DNA of 60,183 bases from an uncultured Xylophilus sp. (GCA_913776965.1 CAJYQL010000031.1:1-60183), one strand, 5' to 3'; counted from the first letter of the stretch, positions 35,437-44,077 are shown. Notes: generated by a model not told the origin, from the letters alone. A program made the numbers and translations.

Positions 35437-36726
35437 ATGACGGCCTCCGTTCTCGACTCCGTTACCTTCACCTACCAGCCGGTCTGGAACGCACAGCGCA
35501 CGCTGGGCGCCGTCGCGCTGCATGTGCGGCCGCTGGTGCGCAAGGACGTGCCGGAAGGCCCGCTCGATGCGCGCCACCTGCTCGACGAGATGCGCGACCG
35601 GCTGCCGCACGATGCGCCTCCGGTGCTGTTGGTCGCCCAGACGGCGCGGATGCTGGTCGAACTGCTCGACACGGTCGAGCCGCCGCCGGCCGCCCGGGCG
35701 CCTGTCTTCGCCACCAGCGGCTTCTTCGCGCCGACGGTGGTGGTCGCCGCCGGCCTGCTGGAACGCAACGCCGACGTGGCCGCCGCCGTGCGGCGCGCGG
35801 CCCGGCGCGGACTGCCCCTCGTCTGGCAGGGCAGCACCGACCGGCCGCCGGCCGAGGACATCAAGACCTGCTTCCAGCGATACTGGCTGACGCTGCCGCC
35901 GCCCTGGGCCGCGGCGGCGCTGCAGGACGCGATGCGGCCGGTGCCGCCGGGCGACCGGCCGCCTCCCGGCCGGCTGCCGGCCGGACACATCTTCGGCGGC
36001 ATCGAGAACCGCACCCTGATGGAGTACTGCCTCGACCGCTGCGGCGCGGTGGGCATCGCCGGCTGGCCCGCCGAGGACGTGGTCTACAGCCTGCGCCATA
36101 CGCCGTCCGAACCCGACCATGCGGTCGTGCTCGCGACGCTGAAGGCGCTCGAATCCGACCGTTCGGCCGAAGCGGTGCAGGACCTGATGGCACACGACCC
36201 GCTGCTGGTCTACCGCTTCCTCATCTTCGCGAATTCGCCGGGCCTCGGGCTGCGCAATGGCGTCGAGTCGGTCCGGCACGGGATGATGATGCTCGGCTTC
36301 GACACCCTGCGCAGCTGGCTCGGGGAGCAGCTGCCGCACGCCAGCCGCGAGGCGGCGCTGCAGCCGATCAAGGCGCAGACGGTGATCCGGGCACGGCTGA
36401 TGGACCGGCTGATCGATGCCGGCGTCGAGGACACCCTGCGCCGCGAAGTGACGATGTGCGGCCTTTTCTCCGGCTTGGACCTGCTGCTCGACGAGCCGCT
36501 CGCGACCATCCTGGCGCGGCTGCCGGTGTCGGGCCGGGTGCGCGAATCGCTGGTGCAGCGCACCGGCCCGTACGCCGGCGAGCTCGCGATCACCATCGCG
36601 CTGGAATCGCCCGACACCGACGCGCTGCGCAAGCTGTGCGACCGCCACGACATGGAGGCCGGCGACGTCAACCGGGCGCTGCTCGACGTGGTGGGCGGGC
36701 TGCAGACGGGCAGCGCCACCGTCTAG
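35437..36726 (+). CDS. Degenerate EAL plus HDOD signalling protein (YuxH-like)
   Basis: 429 residues, no membrane segment. The N-terminal part begins FTYQPVWNAQRTLGAVALHVR, the layout of an EAL domain start (normally a QP...G.E.L.R pattern), but the EAL triad is absent, so c-di-GMP hydrolysis is not expected. From about 190 an HDOD domain follows (KALESDRSAEAVQDLMAHDPLLVYRFLIFANSPG, then GMMMLGFDTLRSWL), with no HD metal-binding pair. Such proteins act as signalling adaptors in motility or surface growth. It starts 54 bases after flgL and may be co-transcribed with it. Family call good; function inferred. Confidence 0.75.
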   Translation: MTASVLDSVTFTYQPVWNAQRTLGAVALHVRPLVRKDVPEGPLDARHLLDEMRDRLPHDAPPVLLVAQTARMLVELLDTVEPPPAARAPVFATSGFFAPTVVVAAGLLERNADVAAAVRRAARRGLPLVWQGSTDRPPAEDIKTCFQRYWLTLPPPWAAAALQDAMRPVPPGDRPPPGRLPAGHIFGGIENRTLMEYCLDRCGAVGIAGWPAEDVVYSLRHTPSEPDHAVVLATLKALESDRSAEAVQDLMAHDPLLVYRFLIFANSPGLGLRNGVESVRHGMMMLGFDTLRSWLGEQLPHASREAALQPIKAQTVIRARLMDRLIDAGVEDTLRREVTMCGLFSGLDLLLDEPLATILARLPVSGRVRESLVQRTGPYAGELAITIALESPDTDALRKLCDRHDMEAGDVNRALLDVVGGLQTGSATV

Positions 36727-36750
36727 CACACGCATCCGAAAGGTTCATTC

Positions 36751-36795
36751 GCCGGGCTGCGCGCCGACTTGCTGCGAAGAACACGCTAGCCCGGC
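36751..36795. terminator. Weak inverted repeat between convergent genes
   Basis: GCCGGGCT (36751-36758) pairs with AGCCCGGC (36788-36795) across a 29-base loop, reaching into the end of the MocR gene. There is no T-run. It is a possible bidirectional stop for the EAL-HDOD and MocR genes. Confidence 0.3.
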
Positions 36796-38240
36796 CGCGC
36801 CGCCGACAGCCCGTCCCGCGCCGCCCGGAACGCCTCCCAGAACGCCGCGTCCTGCGTGTTCGCGAAATTGATCCGCATCGCGGACGAGGGCTGGCGGCTG
36901 GCGTGGAACAGCGCGCCCGGCGCCAGCAGCCAGCCGCCGTCGAGCATGCGCTGCGCGAGCAGGTCGGTGTCCACGCCGGTCTCGAGCCAGCCGAACATGC
37001 CCGCCGGCTCGGCGAGGAAGGTGCAGCCGGCCGCGCGCGCAAGCCGGGCGCTGCGGGTGCGCGCCGCGTCGAGCCGGCCGCGGACCCGCTCGGCGTGCCG
37101 TCGCAGCGCGCCCTGTTCGATGCAGATCGCGAGCGACTGCTCCAGCAGCGCCGGCGTGGTGAGCGTGGCCAGCAGCTTGGTGTCGAGCAGCCGGTCGACC
37201 AGCGGCGCCGGCGCTGCGAGGAAGCCGACGCGCCAGTTGGGCGCCAGCAGCTTGGCGAAGCCGCCGATGTAGAGCGTGCGCCGCAGCCCGTCGAGCGAGG
37301 TGAGCCGGGTGGCGTGCTCCGGCGCGATATGGCCGTAGGTGTCGTCCTCGGCGATGTGGAAGTCGTGCGCTTCGGCCAGCTGCAGCAGCCGGTGGGCGGC
37401 GCCGGGTGTCAGGCAGTGGCCGGTCGGGTTGTGGAACACGCTGACGCTGATGAAGAGGCGCGGCGCATGGGCCTCGCAGTAGCGCGCCATCACCGCCAGG
37501 TCGGGGCCGTCGGCATGGCGTGGCACCGTCAGGATGCGCAGGCCGAGCGATTCCAGCCGCGCGAACTCGACCGACCAGCCGGGCTCCTCCACCATCACCG
37601 GATCGCCCGGCTTCAGCAGCGTGCGGCTGACGATGTCGAGCGCGTGGGTCGCGCCGACGGTGGTGATGATCTGCGCGGCCGGCGCCGGCACCTGCAGCGC
37701 CGCGAGCCGGTGCGACAGCACCTCGCGCAGGCCGGCGTCGCCGAGCGGCTCGCCGTAGAGCCGGGTGCCGCGCGCCCAGGCGGCGCTGGCCGCGACCTTG
37801 CGCACCGCGGCCGGCAGCGCCGGCAGGTCCATCCAGTCGGCCGGCAGCATGCCGGAGCCCGGCTGCGGCCGGCCGGCGGCGGTCTGGAACATGCCGCGGA
37901 TCAGCGCCGTGGCGTGGATGCGGGCGCCGGCCGGTAGGCCCAAGGGCACGCTTGCTCCGCTTTCGATAGCAGCTTGCGCAGACAGGACGGGCGCAGAAGC
38001 CCGATTTGCCTGCGAATCCCGGACGAAGAAACCGCGCTGCCGTCGCGCCTCCACCAGCCCCTGCGCGAGCAGCATGTCGTAGGCCGCCACCACCGTGTGG
38101 GTGCTCACGCCCTGCTGACGGGCGCATTCGCGCACCGAGGGCAGCCGGGTGCCGGGCGGCAGCAGCTGGTCGCGGATGCGGGCGGCGAAACGGCCGGCGA
38201 GCTGTTCGGTCAGGGTGAGCGACGGGTTGCGGGTGAGCAT
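36786..38240 (-). CDS. MocR-type regulator (GntR HTH plus aminotransferase-like domain)
   Basis: 484 residues. An N-terminal GntR winged helix (about 8-74: LPPGTRLPSVRECARQQGVSTHTVVAAYDMLLAQGLVEAR) is joined to a fold-type I aminotransferase domain with the PLP lysine K330 (GGFAKLLAPNWRVGF), ISVSVFHNPTG and AEDDTYG. MocR proteins sense PLP or an amine and often control the neighbouring divergent gene, here an EamA exporter. The interdomain linker (about 76-97) is encoded by a stretch resembling a dispersed repeat (see 37951-38013). ATG 38240 is preferred over a TTG two codons upstream. Confidence 0.9.
   Translation of the reverse strand: MLTRNPSLTLTEQLAGRFAARIRDQLLPPGTRLPSVRECARQQGVSTHTVVAAYDMLLAQGLVEARRQRGFFVRDSQANRASAPVLSAQAAIESGASVPLGLPAGARIHATALIRGMFQTAAGRPQPGSGMLPADWMDLPALPAAVRKVAASAAWARGTRLYGEPLGDAGLREVLSHRLAALQVPAPAAQIITTVGATHALDIVSRTLLKPGDPVMVEEPGWSVEFARLESLGLRILTVPRHADGPDLAVMARYCEAHAPRLFISVSVFHNPTGHCLTPGAAHRLLQLAEAHDFHIAEDDTYGHIAPEHATRLTSLDGLRRTLYIGGFAKLLAPNWRVGFLAAPAPLVDRLLDTKLLATLTTPALLEQSLAICIEQGALRRHAERVRGRLDAARTRSARLARAAGCTFLAEPAGMFGWLETGVDTDLLAQRMLDGGWLLAPGALFHASRQPSSAMRINFANTQDAAFWEAFRAARDGLSAARPG
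37951..38013 (-). repeat. Repeat-like insert in the MocR linker
   Basis: This stretch encodes the linker between the two MocR domains in frame, reading CTTCTGCGCCCGTCC and then CTGCGCAAGCTGCTATCGAA on the minus strand. The GCGCxCGTCCxGxCTGCGC core recurs at 41897-41950 in phzF. From memory, similar segments ending in GCTATCRAA are scattered in Comamonadaceae genomes; this was not checked. Confidence 0.45.
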
Positions 38241-38286
38241 GGGCAAAACGGCGATCCGGTGGGCTGTGCCTGCGACACGACCGATA

Positions 38287-38330
38287 CAGATATGGTGCCT
38301 GTCGGCCTGTCTGTAGCGGTTCTGTGATGG
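38287..38330. promoter_or_regulatory. Candidate MocR operator with repeated CTGT elements
   Basis: In the 113-base divergent gap, CTGT occurs at 38299, 38307, 38311 and 38322, and ACAG at 38287, forming partly inverted and direct repeats. MocR regulators commonly bind direct repeats between themselves and their target. A TAGAGT at 38341 could be the -10 of the EamA gene, which would make its transcript nearly leaderless. Confidence 0.35.
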
Positions 38331-38353
38331 TCTGCGACTCTAGAGTAGCGGCC

Positions 38354-39319
38354 ATGAACCCGCAACCCGCGCTGCCCCTGCCGCCCCTCGACCCTGCGGG
38401 CACGGGCGCCGCCGAGCGCCGCCGCCGCGACGAGACCCGCGGCATGTGGCTGGGCGTGCTCGGCGTGGCGATGTTCGCGGCCACACTGCCGATGACCCGG
38501 CTGGCCACCGGCACCCAGGACGCGCCGCAGCTCTCGCCCTGGTTCCTGACGCTCGGCCGCGCCGCGCTGGCCGGGCTGCTGTCGGCGGCGGTGCTGCTCG
38601 CGGTGCGGGCGCCGCTGCCGCGGCGGCACCACTGGCTGCCGCTCGGCATGGGCGTGGCCGGCAACGTGCTGGGCTATCCGCTGCTGCTGGCGATCGCGCT
38701 GCGCACCGTGCCGTCGAGCCATGCGGCGGTGGTGACCGCCCTGATGCCGCTGGCGACGGCCGCGATCGCCGCGCTGGTGCTGCGCCAGCGGGCGGCGCGC
38801 GGCTTCTGGTGGTGCGCGGTGGCGGGCGCCGCGCTGGTGGTGCTGTTCGCGGTGCTGCGGGCCGCCCGCGCCGGCCACGGCTTCCTGCCGGGCCTGCCCG
38901 ACCTGCTGCTGGCCGGCGCGGTGCTGACCGGCTCGCTCGGCTACGTCTACGGCGCCCGCGCCACCGCCGAACTGGGCGCCGAGCGCACCATCTGCTGGAT
39001 CACCGTGCTGTCGCTGCCGGCCACCCTGCCCTGCGCGCTGTGGCTCTGGCCGCAGCAGCCGGTCGCGGCCTCGGCCTGGGGCGGCTTTCTGTACTGCGGG
39101 CTGTTCTCGATGTGGATCGGCTTCTTCGCCTGGTACCGCGGGCTGGCGCTCGGCGGCACGCTGCGGGTCAGCCAGACGCAGCTGCTGCAGCCCTTCTTCG
39201 CGATCCTGTTCGCGGTGCCGCTGCTCGGCGAGCCGCTGGAGCCGGTGACCCTGCTGTTCGCCGGCGGGGTGATCGCCACCGTGCTGCTCGGCCGGCGCCT
39301 GGCGCGGCCCGCCCCATGA
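38354..39319 (+). CDS. EamA-family (DMT) transporter
   Basis: 321 residues with about ten hydrophobic segments in two EamA halves, typical of drug/metabolite or amino-acid exporters in the inner membrane. Segments include WLGVLGVAMFAATLPMTRLA, NVLGYPLLLAIALRTVPSSHAAVVTALMPLA and QTQLLQPFFAILFAVPLLGEP. The start is uncertain: ATG 38354 has no Shine-Dalgarno sequence, and GTG 38324 would add ten residues. It is divergent from MocR, which probably regulates it. The substrate is unknown. Confidence 0.85.
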   Translation: MNPQPALPLPPLDPAGTGAAERRRRDETRGMWLGVLGVAMFAATLPMTRLATGTQDAPQLSPWFLTLGRAALAGLLSAAVLLAVRAPLPRRHHWLPLGMGVAGNVLGYPLLLAIALRTVPSSHAAVVTALMPLATAAIAALVLRQRAARGFWWCAVAGAALVVLFAVLRAARAGHGFLPGLPDLLLAGAVLTGSLGYVYGARATAELGAERTICWITVLSLPATLPCALWLWPQQPVAASAWGGFLYCGLFSMWIGFFAWYRGLALGGTLRVSQTQLLQPFFAILFAVPLLGEPLEPVTLLFAGGVIATVLLGRRLARPAP

Positions 39320-39460
39320 ACCCGCCCGACCGTCGCCCCCACCCTGCCGCTTTCCCTATCGTGCACACGGTGCATTGCGCCTACCCTACGCTCCTTCGTT
39401 TTCGCCGCAGCCTCCGCTCGCCGCGTCCCTGATGTCTCCTGCTCCCGAGGACTTTTTCCC

Positions 39461-40669
39461 ATGACCTGGACCCTGGCGGCCCGCACCCGCAAGATGACCT
39501 CCTCCGCGATCCGCGACCTGCTCAAGCTCACCGAGCGGCCCGGCATCATCAGCTTCGCCGGCGGCCTGCCGTCGCCCCAGGCCTTTCCGGTCGAGGCCTT
39601 CGCCGCCGCCTGCGACCGCGTGCTCACCGCGGGCGACAGCCGCGCCGCCCTGCAGTACGCCACCACCGAAGGCCTGCCCGCGCTGCGCGAGGCGGTCGCC
39701 GCCAGCCTGCCGTGGAACGTCGATCCGGCCCAGGTGCTGATCACCACCGGCTCGCAGCAGGGCCTGGACCTGGTCGCCAAGGTGCTGATCGACCCGGGCA
39801 GCCCGATCCTGGTCGAGACGCCCACCTACCTCGGCGCGCTGCAGGCCTTCCAGCCGATGGAGCCGTCCGTCGTCGCGGTGCAGAGCGACACGGGCGGCAT
39901 CGACGTGGACGACCTCGCCGCCAAGGCGGCCGGTGCACGCTTCCTGTATGCCCTGCCCAACTTCCAGAACCCGACCGGCCGCACGATGGACGAGGCGCGC
40001 CGCGTCGCGCTGGTCGCCTGCGTGCAGCGCCACGGCCTGCCGGTGATCGAGGACAACCCCTACGGCGAGCTCTGGTTCGACACGCCGCCGCCGCTGCCGC
40101 TCACCGCCCGCAACCCGGCGGGCAGCATCTACCTCGGCAGCTTCTCGAAGGTGCTGGCGCCGGGCCTGCGGCTGGGCTTCGTCGTCGCGCCGCCCGAGAT
40201 CCACCACCGGCTGGTGATGGCCAAGCAGGCGGCCGACCTGCACAGCCCGAGCTTCAACCAGCGTGTCGTCGCCGAGGTGCTGAAGGACGGCTTCCTCGAC
40301 CGCCACGTGCCCACCATCCGCGCGCTCTACAAGGCCCAGCGCGACGCGATGCTGGCCGCACTGGCCCGCGAGATGGAAGGCTTGGGGGTCGAATGGAACA
40401 CCCCCATCGGCGGCATGTTCCTCTGGGCACGGCTGCCGGCGGGCCTCACCGCCGCGGCGCTGCTGCCCAAGGCAGTCGAGAAGGGCGTGGCCTTCGTGCC
40501 GGGCGAGCCGTTCTACGCCGGCGCGGCCGATCCGCGCACGCTGCGGCTGTCCTTCGTGACCGCCACTGCCGCCCAGATCGACACCGGCATCGCCGCGCTC
40601 GCCGCAGCGGTCCGCGAGGCGCTGCCGCAGGCGGCCGCCGCCCGCACGCCCGCACCGCTGGAGGCCTGA
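39461..40669 (+). CDS. PLP-dependent aminotransferase, class I/II (LysN/2-aminoadipate type)
   Basis: 402 residues. It begins ARTRKMTSSAIRDLLKLTERPGIISFAGGLPSP, characteristic of 2-aminoadipate/aromatic-like aminotransferases close to MocR domains. PNFQNPTGRTM, EDNPYGELWF and the PLP lysine K230 (SFSKVLAPGLRLGFV) are present, with the substrate-carboxylate Arg in LRLSFV. It moves amino groups between an unknown amino acid and an oxoacid. It starts a three-gene row with a GST and a PhzF protein (4- and 17-base gaps). Confidence 0.88.
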   Translation: MTWTLAARTRKMTSSAIRDLLKLTERPGIISFAGGLPSPQAFPVEAFAAACDRVLTAGDSRAALQYATTEGLPALREAVAASLPWNVDPAQVLITTGSQQGLDLVAKVLIDPGSPILVETPTYLGALQAFQPMEPSVVAVQSDTGGIDVDDLAAKAAGARFLYALPNFQNPTGRTMDEARRVALVACVQRHGLPVIEDNPYGELWFDTPPPLPLTARNPAGSIYLGSFSKVLAPGLRLGFVVAPPEIHHRLVMAKQAADLHSPSFNQRVVAEVLKDGFLDRHVPTIRALYKAQRDAMLAALAREMEGLGVEWNTPIGGMFLWARLPAGLTAAALLPKAVEKGVAFVPGEPFYAGAADPRTLRLSFVTATAAQIDTGIAALAAAVREALPQAAAARTPAPLEA

Positions 40670-40673
40670 CGCC

Positions 40674-41300
40674 ATGCTGCATCTCTGGGGCCGGCTCAGC
40701 TCGATCAACGTGCGCAAGGTCGTCTGGACCGTGCAGGAACTCGGCATCACCCTGCAGCGGACCGACGCCGGCGGCGCCTTCGGCCTGGTGCAGGAGCCCG
40801 ACTACCTGGCGCGCAACCCGAACGGGCTGGTGCCGCTGCTGCACGACGAGGACGGCGACGTGGTGCTGTGGGAATCCAACGTGGTGGTCCGCTACCTGTG
40901 CGCCCGCTACGCCTCCGAGACGCTCTACCCGCAGGGCATTCCCGAGCGCTTCGAGGCCGAAAAGTGGATGGATTGGCAGCAGACCACCCTCAACCCGGCC
41001 GGTCGCGACGCCTTCCTGCAGTGGATCCGCACCCCGGCCGACCAGCGCCGGCAGGACGCGATCGACCGCTCGGTCGCCGCGATGGAGCCGCTGCTCGGCA
41101 TGCTCGACGCGCAGCTGGCGCAGCGGGAATTCCTGGCCGGCGATCGCTTCACGATGGCCGACATCCCGGCCGCCTGCGAGGTGCACCGCTGGTTCGGCCT
41201 GCCGCAGCCGCGCCCGTCGTGGCCGCACCTGGAGCGTTGGTTCCAGGCGCTGTCGGCCCGCAGCGGCGCCGCCGGCGTGCTCGACCAGCCGCTGGCCTGA
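40674..41300 (+). CDS. Glutathione S-transferase family protein
   Basis: 208 residues. A thioredoxin-like N-terminal domain (LWGRLSSINVRKVVWTVQELG, LVPLLHDEDGDVVLWESNVVVRYL) and an all-helical C-terminal domain (LAQREFLAGDRFTMADIPAA) fit a cytosolic GST. A serine in the SSINVRK loop could be the glutathione-activating residue. The row with an aminotransferase and a PhzF protein does not tell the substrate. It lies 4 bases after the aminotransferase gene. Confidence 0.88.
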   Translation: MLHLWGRLSSINVRKVVWTVQELGITLQRTDAGGAFGLVQEPDYLARNPNGLVPLLHDEDGDVVLWESNVVVRYLCARYASETLYPQGIPERFEAEKWMDWQQTTLNPAGRDAFLQWIRTPADQRRQDAIDRSVAAMEPLLGMLDAQLAQREFLAGDRFTMADIPAACEVHRWFGLPQPRPSWPHLERWFQALSARSGAAGVLDQPLA

Positions 41301-41317
41301 CCGGCGGCCGCTGCCCC

Positions 41318-42202
41318 ATGACCGCACCGCGCCCCTTCCGCCAGGTCGACGTGTTCACCGACCGCGTCGGCTACGGCAACCCGCTGGCGGTGGTGCTCGA
41401 CGGCACCGGGCTGGACGATGCGCAGATGCAGCGCTTCGCCGCCTGGACCAACCTGTCGGAAACCACCTTCCTGCTGCCGCCGACGCAGCCCGGCTGCGAC
41501 TACCGCGTCCGCATCTTCACGCCGGCCGGCGAGCTGCCCTTCGCCGGCCATCCGACGCTCGGCAGCTGCCACGCCTGGCTGGCCGCCGGCGGCGTGCCGC
41601 GGGATGCGCGCACCGTGGTGCAGGAATGCGCGGCCGGTGCGGTGCGCATCCGCCGGGGCGGTGGGGCCGGCGACGGCGGGCGGCTCGCCTTCGCCGCGCC
41701 GCCGCTGCGGCGCAGCGCACCGTCGCCCACGCTGCTGGCGCAGGTGGCGCGGGCGCTCGGCCTGCAGCCGCAGGAGATCCGCGCCGCCCAGCTGCTGGAC
41801 AACGGGCCGGTGTGGCTCGGGCTGGTGCTCGACAGCGCCGGCACCGTGCTCGCGCTGCAGCCCGACCATGCCCGGCTGAAGCAGTCGGGCACGAAAGTGG
41901 GTGTAGCGCACGTCCCGCCTGCGCTTTCAGCTCCTGATTCGATAGCAAACGATGCGCCGATGGTCACGGTGCGCGCCTTCGCCGCCCCGGTCGGCGTGGC
42001 CGAGGACCCGGTGACCGGCAGCCTGAACGCCGGCCTGGCTGAATGGCTGATCGCCGACGGCCTGGCGCCGCCGGCCTACGTCGCCTCGCAGGGCGAATGC
42101 CTGGGCCGTGCGGGGCGGGTGCATGTGGCGCGCGACGACCGCGGCCAGATCTGGGTCGGCGGCGACGTGGCCGACGGCATCGCCGGCACGGTCCAGCTCT
42201 GA
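41318..42202 (+). CDS. PhzF family isomerase/epimerase
   Basis: 294 residues of the diaminopimelate-epimerase-like fold. FRQVDVFTDRVGYGNPLAVVLDG, the catalytic-Glu segment NLSETTFLLPP, FTPAGELPFAGHPTLGS and EDPVTGSLNAGLAEWL are all present. PhzF isomerises a phenazine precursor, but most members have unknown substrates and no phenazine genes are here. Residues about 193-211 (VGVAHVPPALSAPDSIAND) are encoded by a repeat-like stretch in a probable surface loop. ATG 41318 lies 17 bases after the GST gene. Confidence 0.88.
   Translation: MTAPRPFRQVDVFTDRVGYGNPLAVVLDGTGLDDAQMQRFAAWTNLSETTFLLPPTQPGCDYRVRIFTPAGELPFAGHPTLGSCHAWLAAGGVPRDARTVVQECAAGAVRIRRGGGAGDGGRLAFAAPPLRRSAPSPTLLAQVARALGLQPQEIRAAQLLDNGPVWLGLVLDSAGTVLALQPDHARLKQSGTKVGVAHVPPALSAPDSIANDAPMVTVRAFAAPVGVAEDPVTGSLNAGLAEWLIADGLAPPAYVASQGECLGRAGRVHVARDDRGQIWVGGDVADGIAGTVQL
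41897..41950 (+). repeat. Repeat-like insert inside phzF
   Basis: This stretch includes AGCGCACGTCCCGCCTGCGC and then TTCGATAGCAAAC, in frame with phzF. It shares the GCGCxCGTCCxGxCTGCGC core with the MocR linker insert at 37951-38013. It may be a second copy of the same short dispersed element. Confidence 0.45.
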
Positions 42203-42209
42203 GCCTGGC

Positions 42210-42247
42210 GCCTGCCGCCGGCTGCGCGCCTCAGTCCGGCGGCAGGC
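42210..42247. terminator. Bidirectional hairpin between phzF and the UPF0126 gene
   Basis: GCCTGCCGCCGG (42210-42221) and CCGGCGGCAGGC (42236-42247) form a 12-bp perfect stem with a 14-base loop. It overlaps the last codons of the convergent gene. There is no T-run, but the position between convergent genes suits termination. Confidence 0.55.
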
Positions 42248-42893
42248 GGCGCGGCGCGGCCCGCGGCAGGTGCCAGCGGTAGTGCACCGACAGGTAGCGC
42301 AGTACGAAGCACACCGCCAGCGCGCACCAGGTCCGCAGATCCGACTGCCAGCCGAGCATCTGGCCCGCCACCTCGATCGCCGCGCCGAGCAGCGCGGCCG
42401 ACGCATAGATCTCGCGGCGCAGGATCACCGGTACCCGGTTGAGCAGCACGTCGCGCAGCACGCCGCCGCCGACGGCCGTCACCATGCCGAGCAGGATCGC
42501 CACCTCGGCGTTCTGGCCGAACGCCATCGCCTTCTGCGCCCCGGTCACGGCGAACAGGCCGAGCCCGATCGAGTCGAACAGCATCACCGGATGCGCCAGC
42601 CGTTCCACCAGGGTGTGCGCGGCCAGCGCCATCGCGGTCGCGACCAGCACCACCGTCAGGTAGCGCCAGTCCGCCAGGCCGGCCGGCGGCACCGCGCCGA
42701 TGCACAGGTCGCGCAGCACCCCGCCGCCGCAGGCGACCGCGAAGGCGATCGCCACCACGCCGAACCAGTCCAGCCCGCGGTTGCGGGCCGCCACCGCGCC
42801 GCTCAGCGCGAAGGCGAAGGTGCCGGCGAGGTCGAGCACCGTGAACAGGTGCCGGTCGTTCAGGCTCGACAGAGCCCAGTCGTAGACATTCAT
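42231..42893 (-). CDS. UPF0126/TRIC-type inner-membrane protein (YicG-like)
   Basis: 220 residues with about seven hydrophobic helices. Two repeats of the UPF0126 pattern are seen: LAGTFAFALSGAVAARNRGLDWFGV with ACGGGVLRDL, and IGLGLFAVTGAQKA with AVGGGVLRDVLL. The paired GGGVLRD motifs mark bacterial homologues of trimeric intracellular cation channels; YicG-type proteins have been linked to small-molecule or amino-acid transport. Function in this organism is not known. It is a single gene, convergent with phzF. Confidence 0.88.
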   Translation of the reverse strand: MNVYDWALSSLNDRHLFTVLDLAGTFAFALSGAVAARNRGLDWFGVVAIAFAVACGGGVLRDLCIGAVPPAGLADWRYLTVVLVATAMALAAHTLVERLAHPVMLFDSIGLGLFAVTGAQKAMAFGQNAEVAILLGMVTAVGGGVLRDVLLNRVPVILRREIYASAALLGAAIEVAGQMLGWQSDLRTWCALAVCFVLRYLSVHYRWHLPRAAPRRLPPD

Positions 42894-43009
42894 GAGGACG
42901 GATGGCGAAGATCGGTCCCGTAGCGGCTGCTGCGCCGGCGGGGCCGCGCGATGCTACCCGCACGGCCCCTGCCGCTGTCCGTCGATGCCGCCCGGGGCGG
43001 CGGCGCCCG

Positions 43010-44077
43010 TCAGAAGGTGTGGATCAGGCCGACGGTGGCGCCGGTGCCGGTCGGCTTGTTGGCCGCGCCCTGGAAGTTGTCGCGCCAGCGGGTGCGGTCG
43101 AGTTCCGCATACAGCCGGCTGCGGCGCGAGAGCTTGTATTCCGCGAAGAAGATCGCGCGGGTGTAGCCGTCGTCGCGCTGGCCGGTGCGCTGCCGGTTCA
43201 GGCGGTAGACCGCCGCGGTCAGGTCCACCGCGGACGTCACGCCCCAGGTGCTGCCGAGCGATTGCACCTGCTGCACGGTGCGGGCGGTGGCGGTCGTCTC
43301 GGCCTCGCTGCGGCCGGTGTTGGCCGCCAGGCGCACGGCGCCCCACTGGTAGGCAGCGCCGACCGTGGCGGCGTCAAGCGTCAGGCCGGCCGGCGACCGG
43401 AAGGTCTGCCACGCGCCCGACAACGCCAGGCCGCCGTCGGCATAGGCCAGGCCCGCGCCGGTGGACGACTGCGGCCGGGTGCCGGCCAGGTTCTCGCCGA
43501 ATCCGTGCATCGCGCGTGCCGTCACCGGGCCGAAGCGGCCGGTGTACTTCACCGCGTTGTCGAGCCGGTAGGAGCCAGTCGTGGCACCGGCCGATCCGTA
43601 CTCGATGCCCAGGCCGTGGGCGCTGAGCGCGGTGGTGGCGATGTTGGGGTTGAACGCGGCGAAGCGCATGCCCACCGGATCGACCGGGCCGATCGCGTCG
43701 GCCAGCAGGTTGGTCTGGCGGCCGGCGGTCACCGTGCCCCAGCCGCCGCCGAGGCCGACGGTGGAGGCGCGGTCGAAGAACTTGGCGTTGGCCGGCAGGC
43801 CGGTGTCGAGGTTCAGGCCGGTTTCCAGGTTGAACACTGCGAACAGTCCGCCGGCCAGGTCCTCGCGGCCCCGGAAGCCGAGCCGACTGGTGTTGTTCAC
43901 GCCGCTGGCGAGCGCCGTGGCGGAGCCGGACGGCACGGCGGCGTTGGCCGCGCTCAGGCCGGAGGTGCGGCGCACGGCGAGGTCGGCGATGCCGTAGATC
44001 GTGACGCTGCTCTGGGCGCAGACCAAGGCCGGCACGGCGAGGGCCGCAGCCGCGGCGAGGGGGCGAAGGAGGTTCAT
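43010..44077 (-). CDS. Outer-membrane porin, Gram-negative (OmpC/Omp32-like)
   Basis: 355 residues. A signal peptide (LAAAAALAVPALVCA) precedes the mature start QSSVTIYGIADLAV, which is hallmark for betaproteobacterial trimeric porins. GFRGREDLAGGLFAVFNLE and GTVTAGRQTN are family motifs, and the last residue is Phe (VGLIHTF), as the Bam machinery requires. It lets small anions and solutes through the outer membrane. The upstream region contains no recognised regulator site. Confidence 0.93.
   Translation of the reverse strand: MNLLRPLAAAAALAVPALVCAQSSVTIYGIADLAVRRTSGLSAANAAVPSGSATALASGVNNTSRLGFRGREDLAGGLFAVFNLETGLNLDTGLPANAKFFDRASTVGLGGGWGTVTAGRQTNLLADAIGPVDPVGMRFAAFNPNIATTALSAHGLGIEYGSAGATTGSYRLDNAVKYTGRFGPVTARAMHGFGENLAGTRPQSSTGAGLAYADGGLALSGAWQTFRSPAGLTLDAATVGAAYQWGAVRLAANTGRSEAETTATARTVQQVQSLGSTWGVTSAVDLTAAVYRLNRQRTGQRDDGYTRAIFFAEYKLSRRSRLYAELDRTRWRDNFQGAANKPTGTGATVGLIHTF

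Noticed and set aside
37951-38013. A CRISPR-like or insertion sequence end in the MocR gene
   Set aside because: No spacer-repeat array, target duplication or transposase is present; only a short in-frame stretch.
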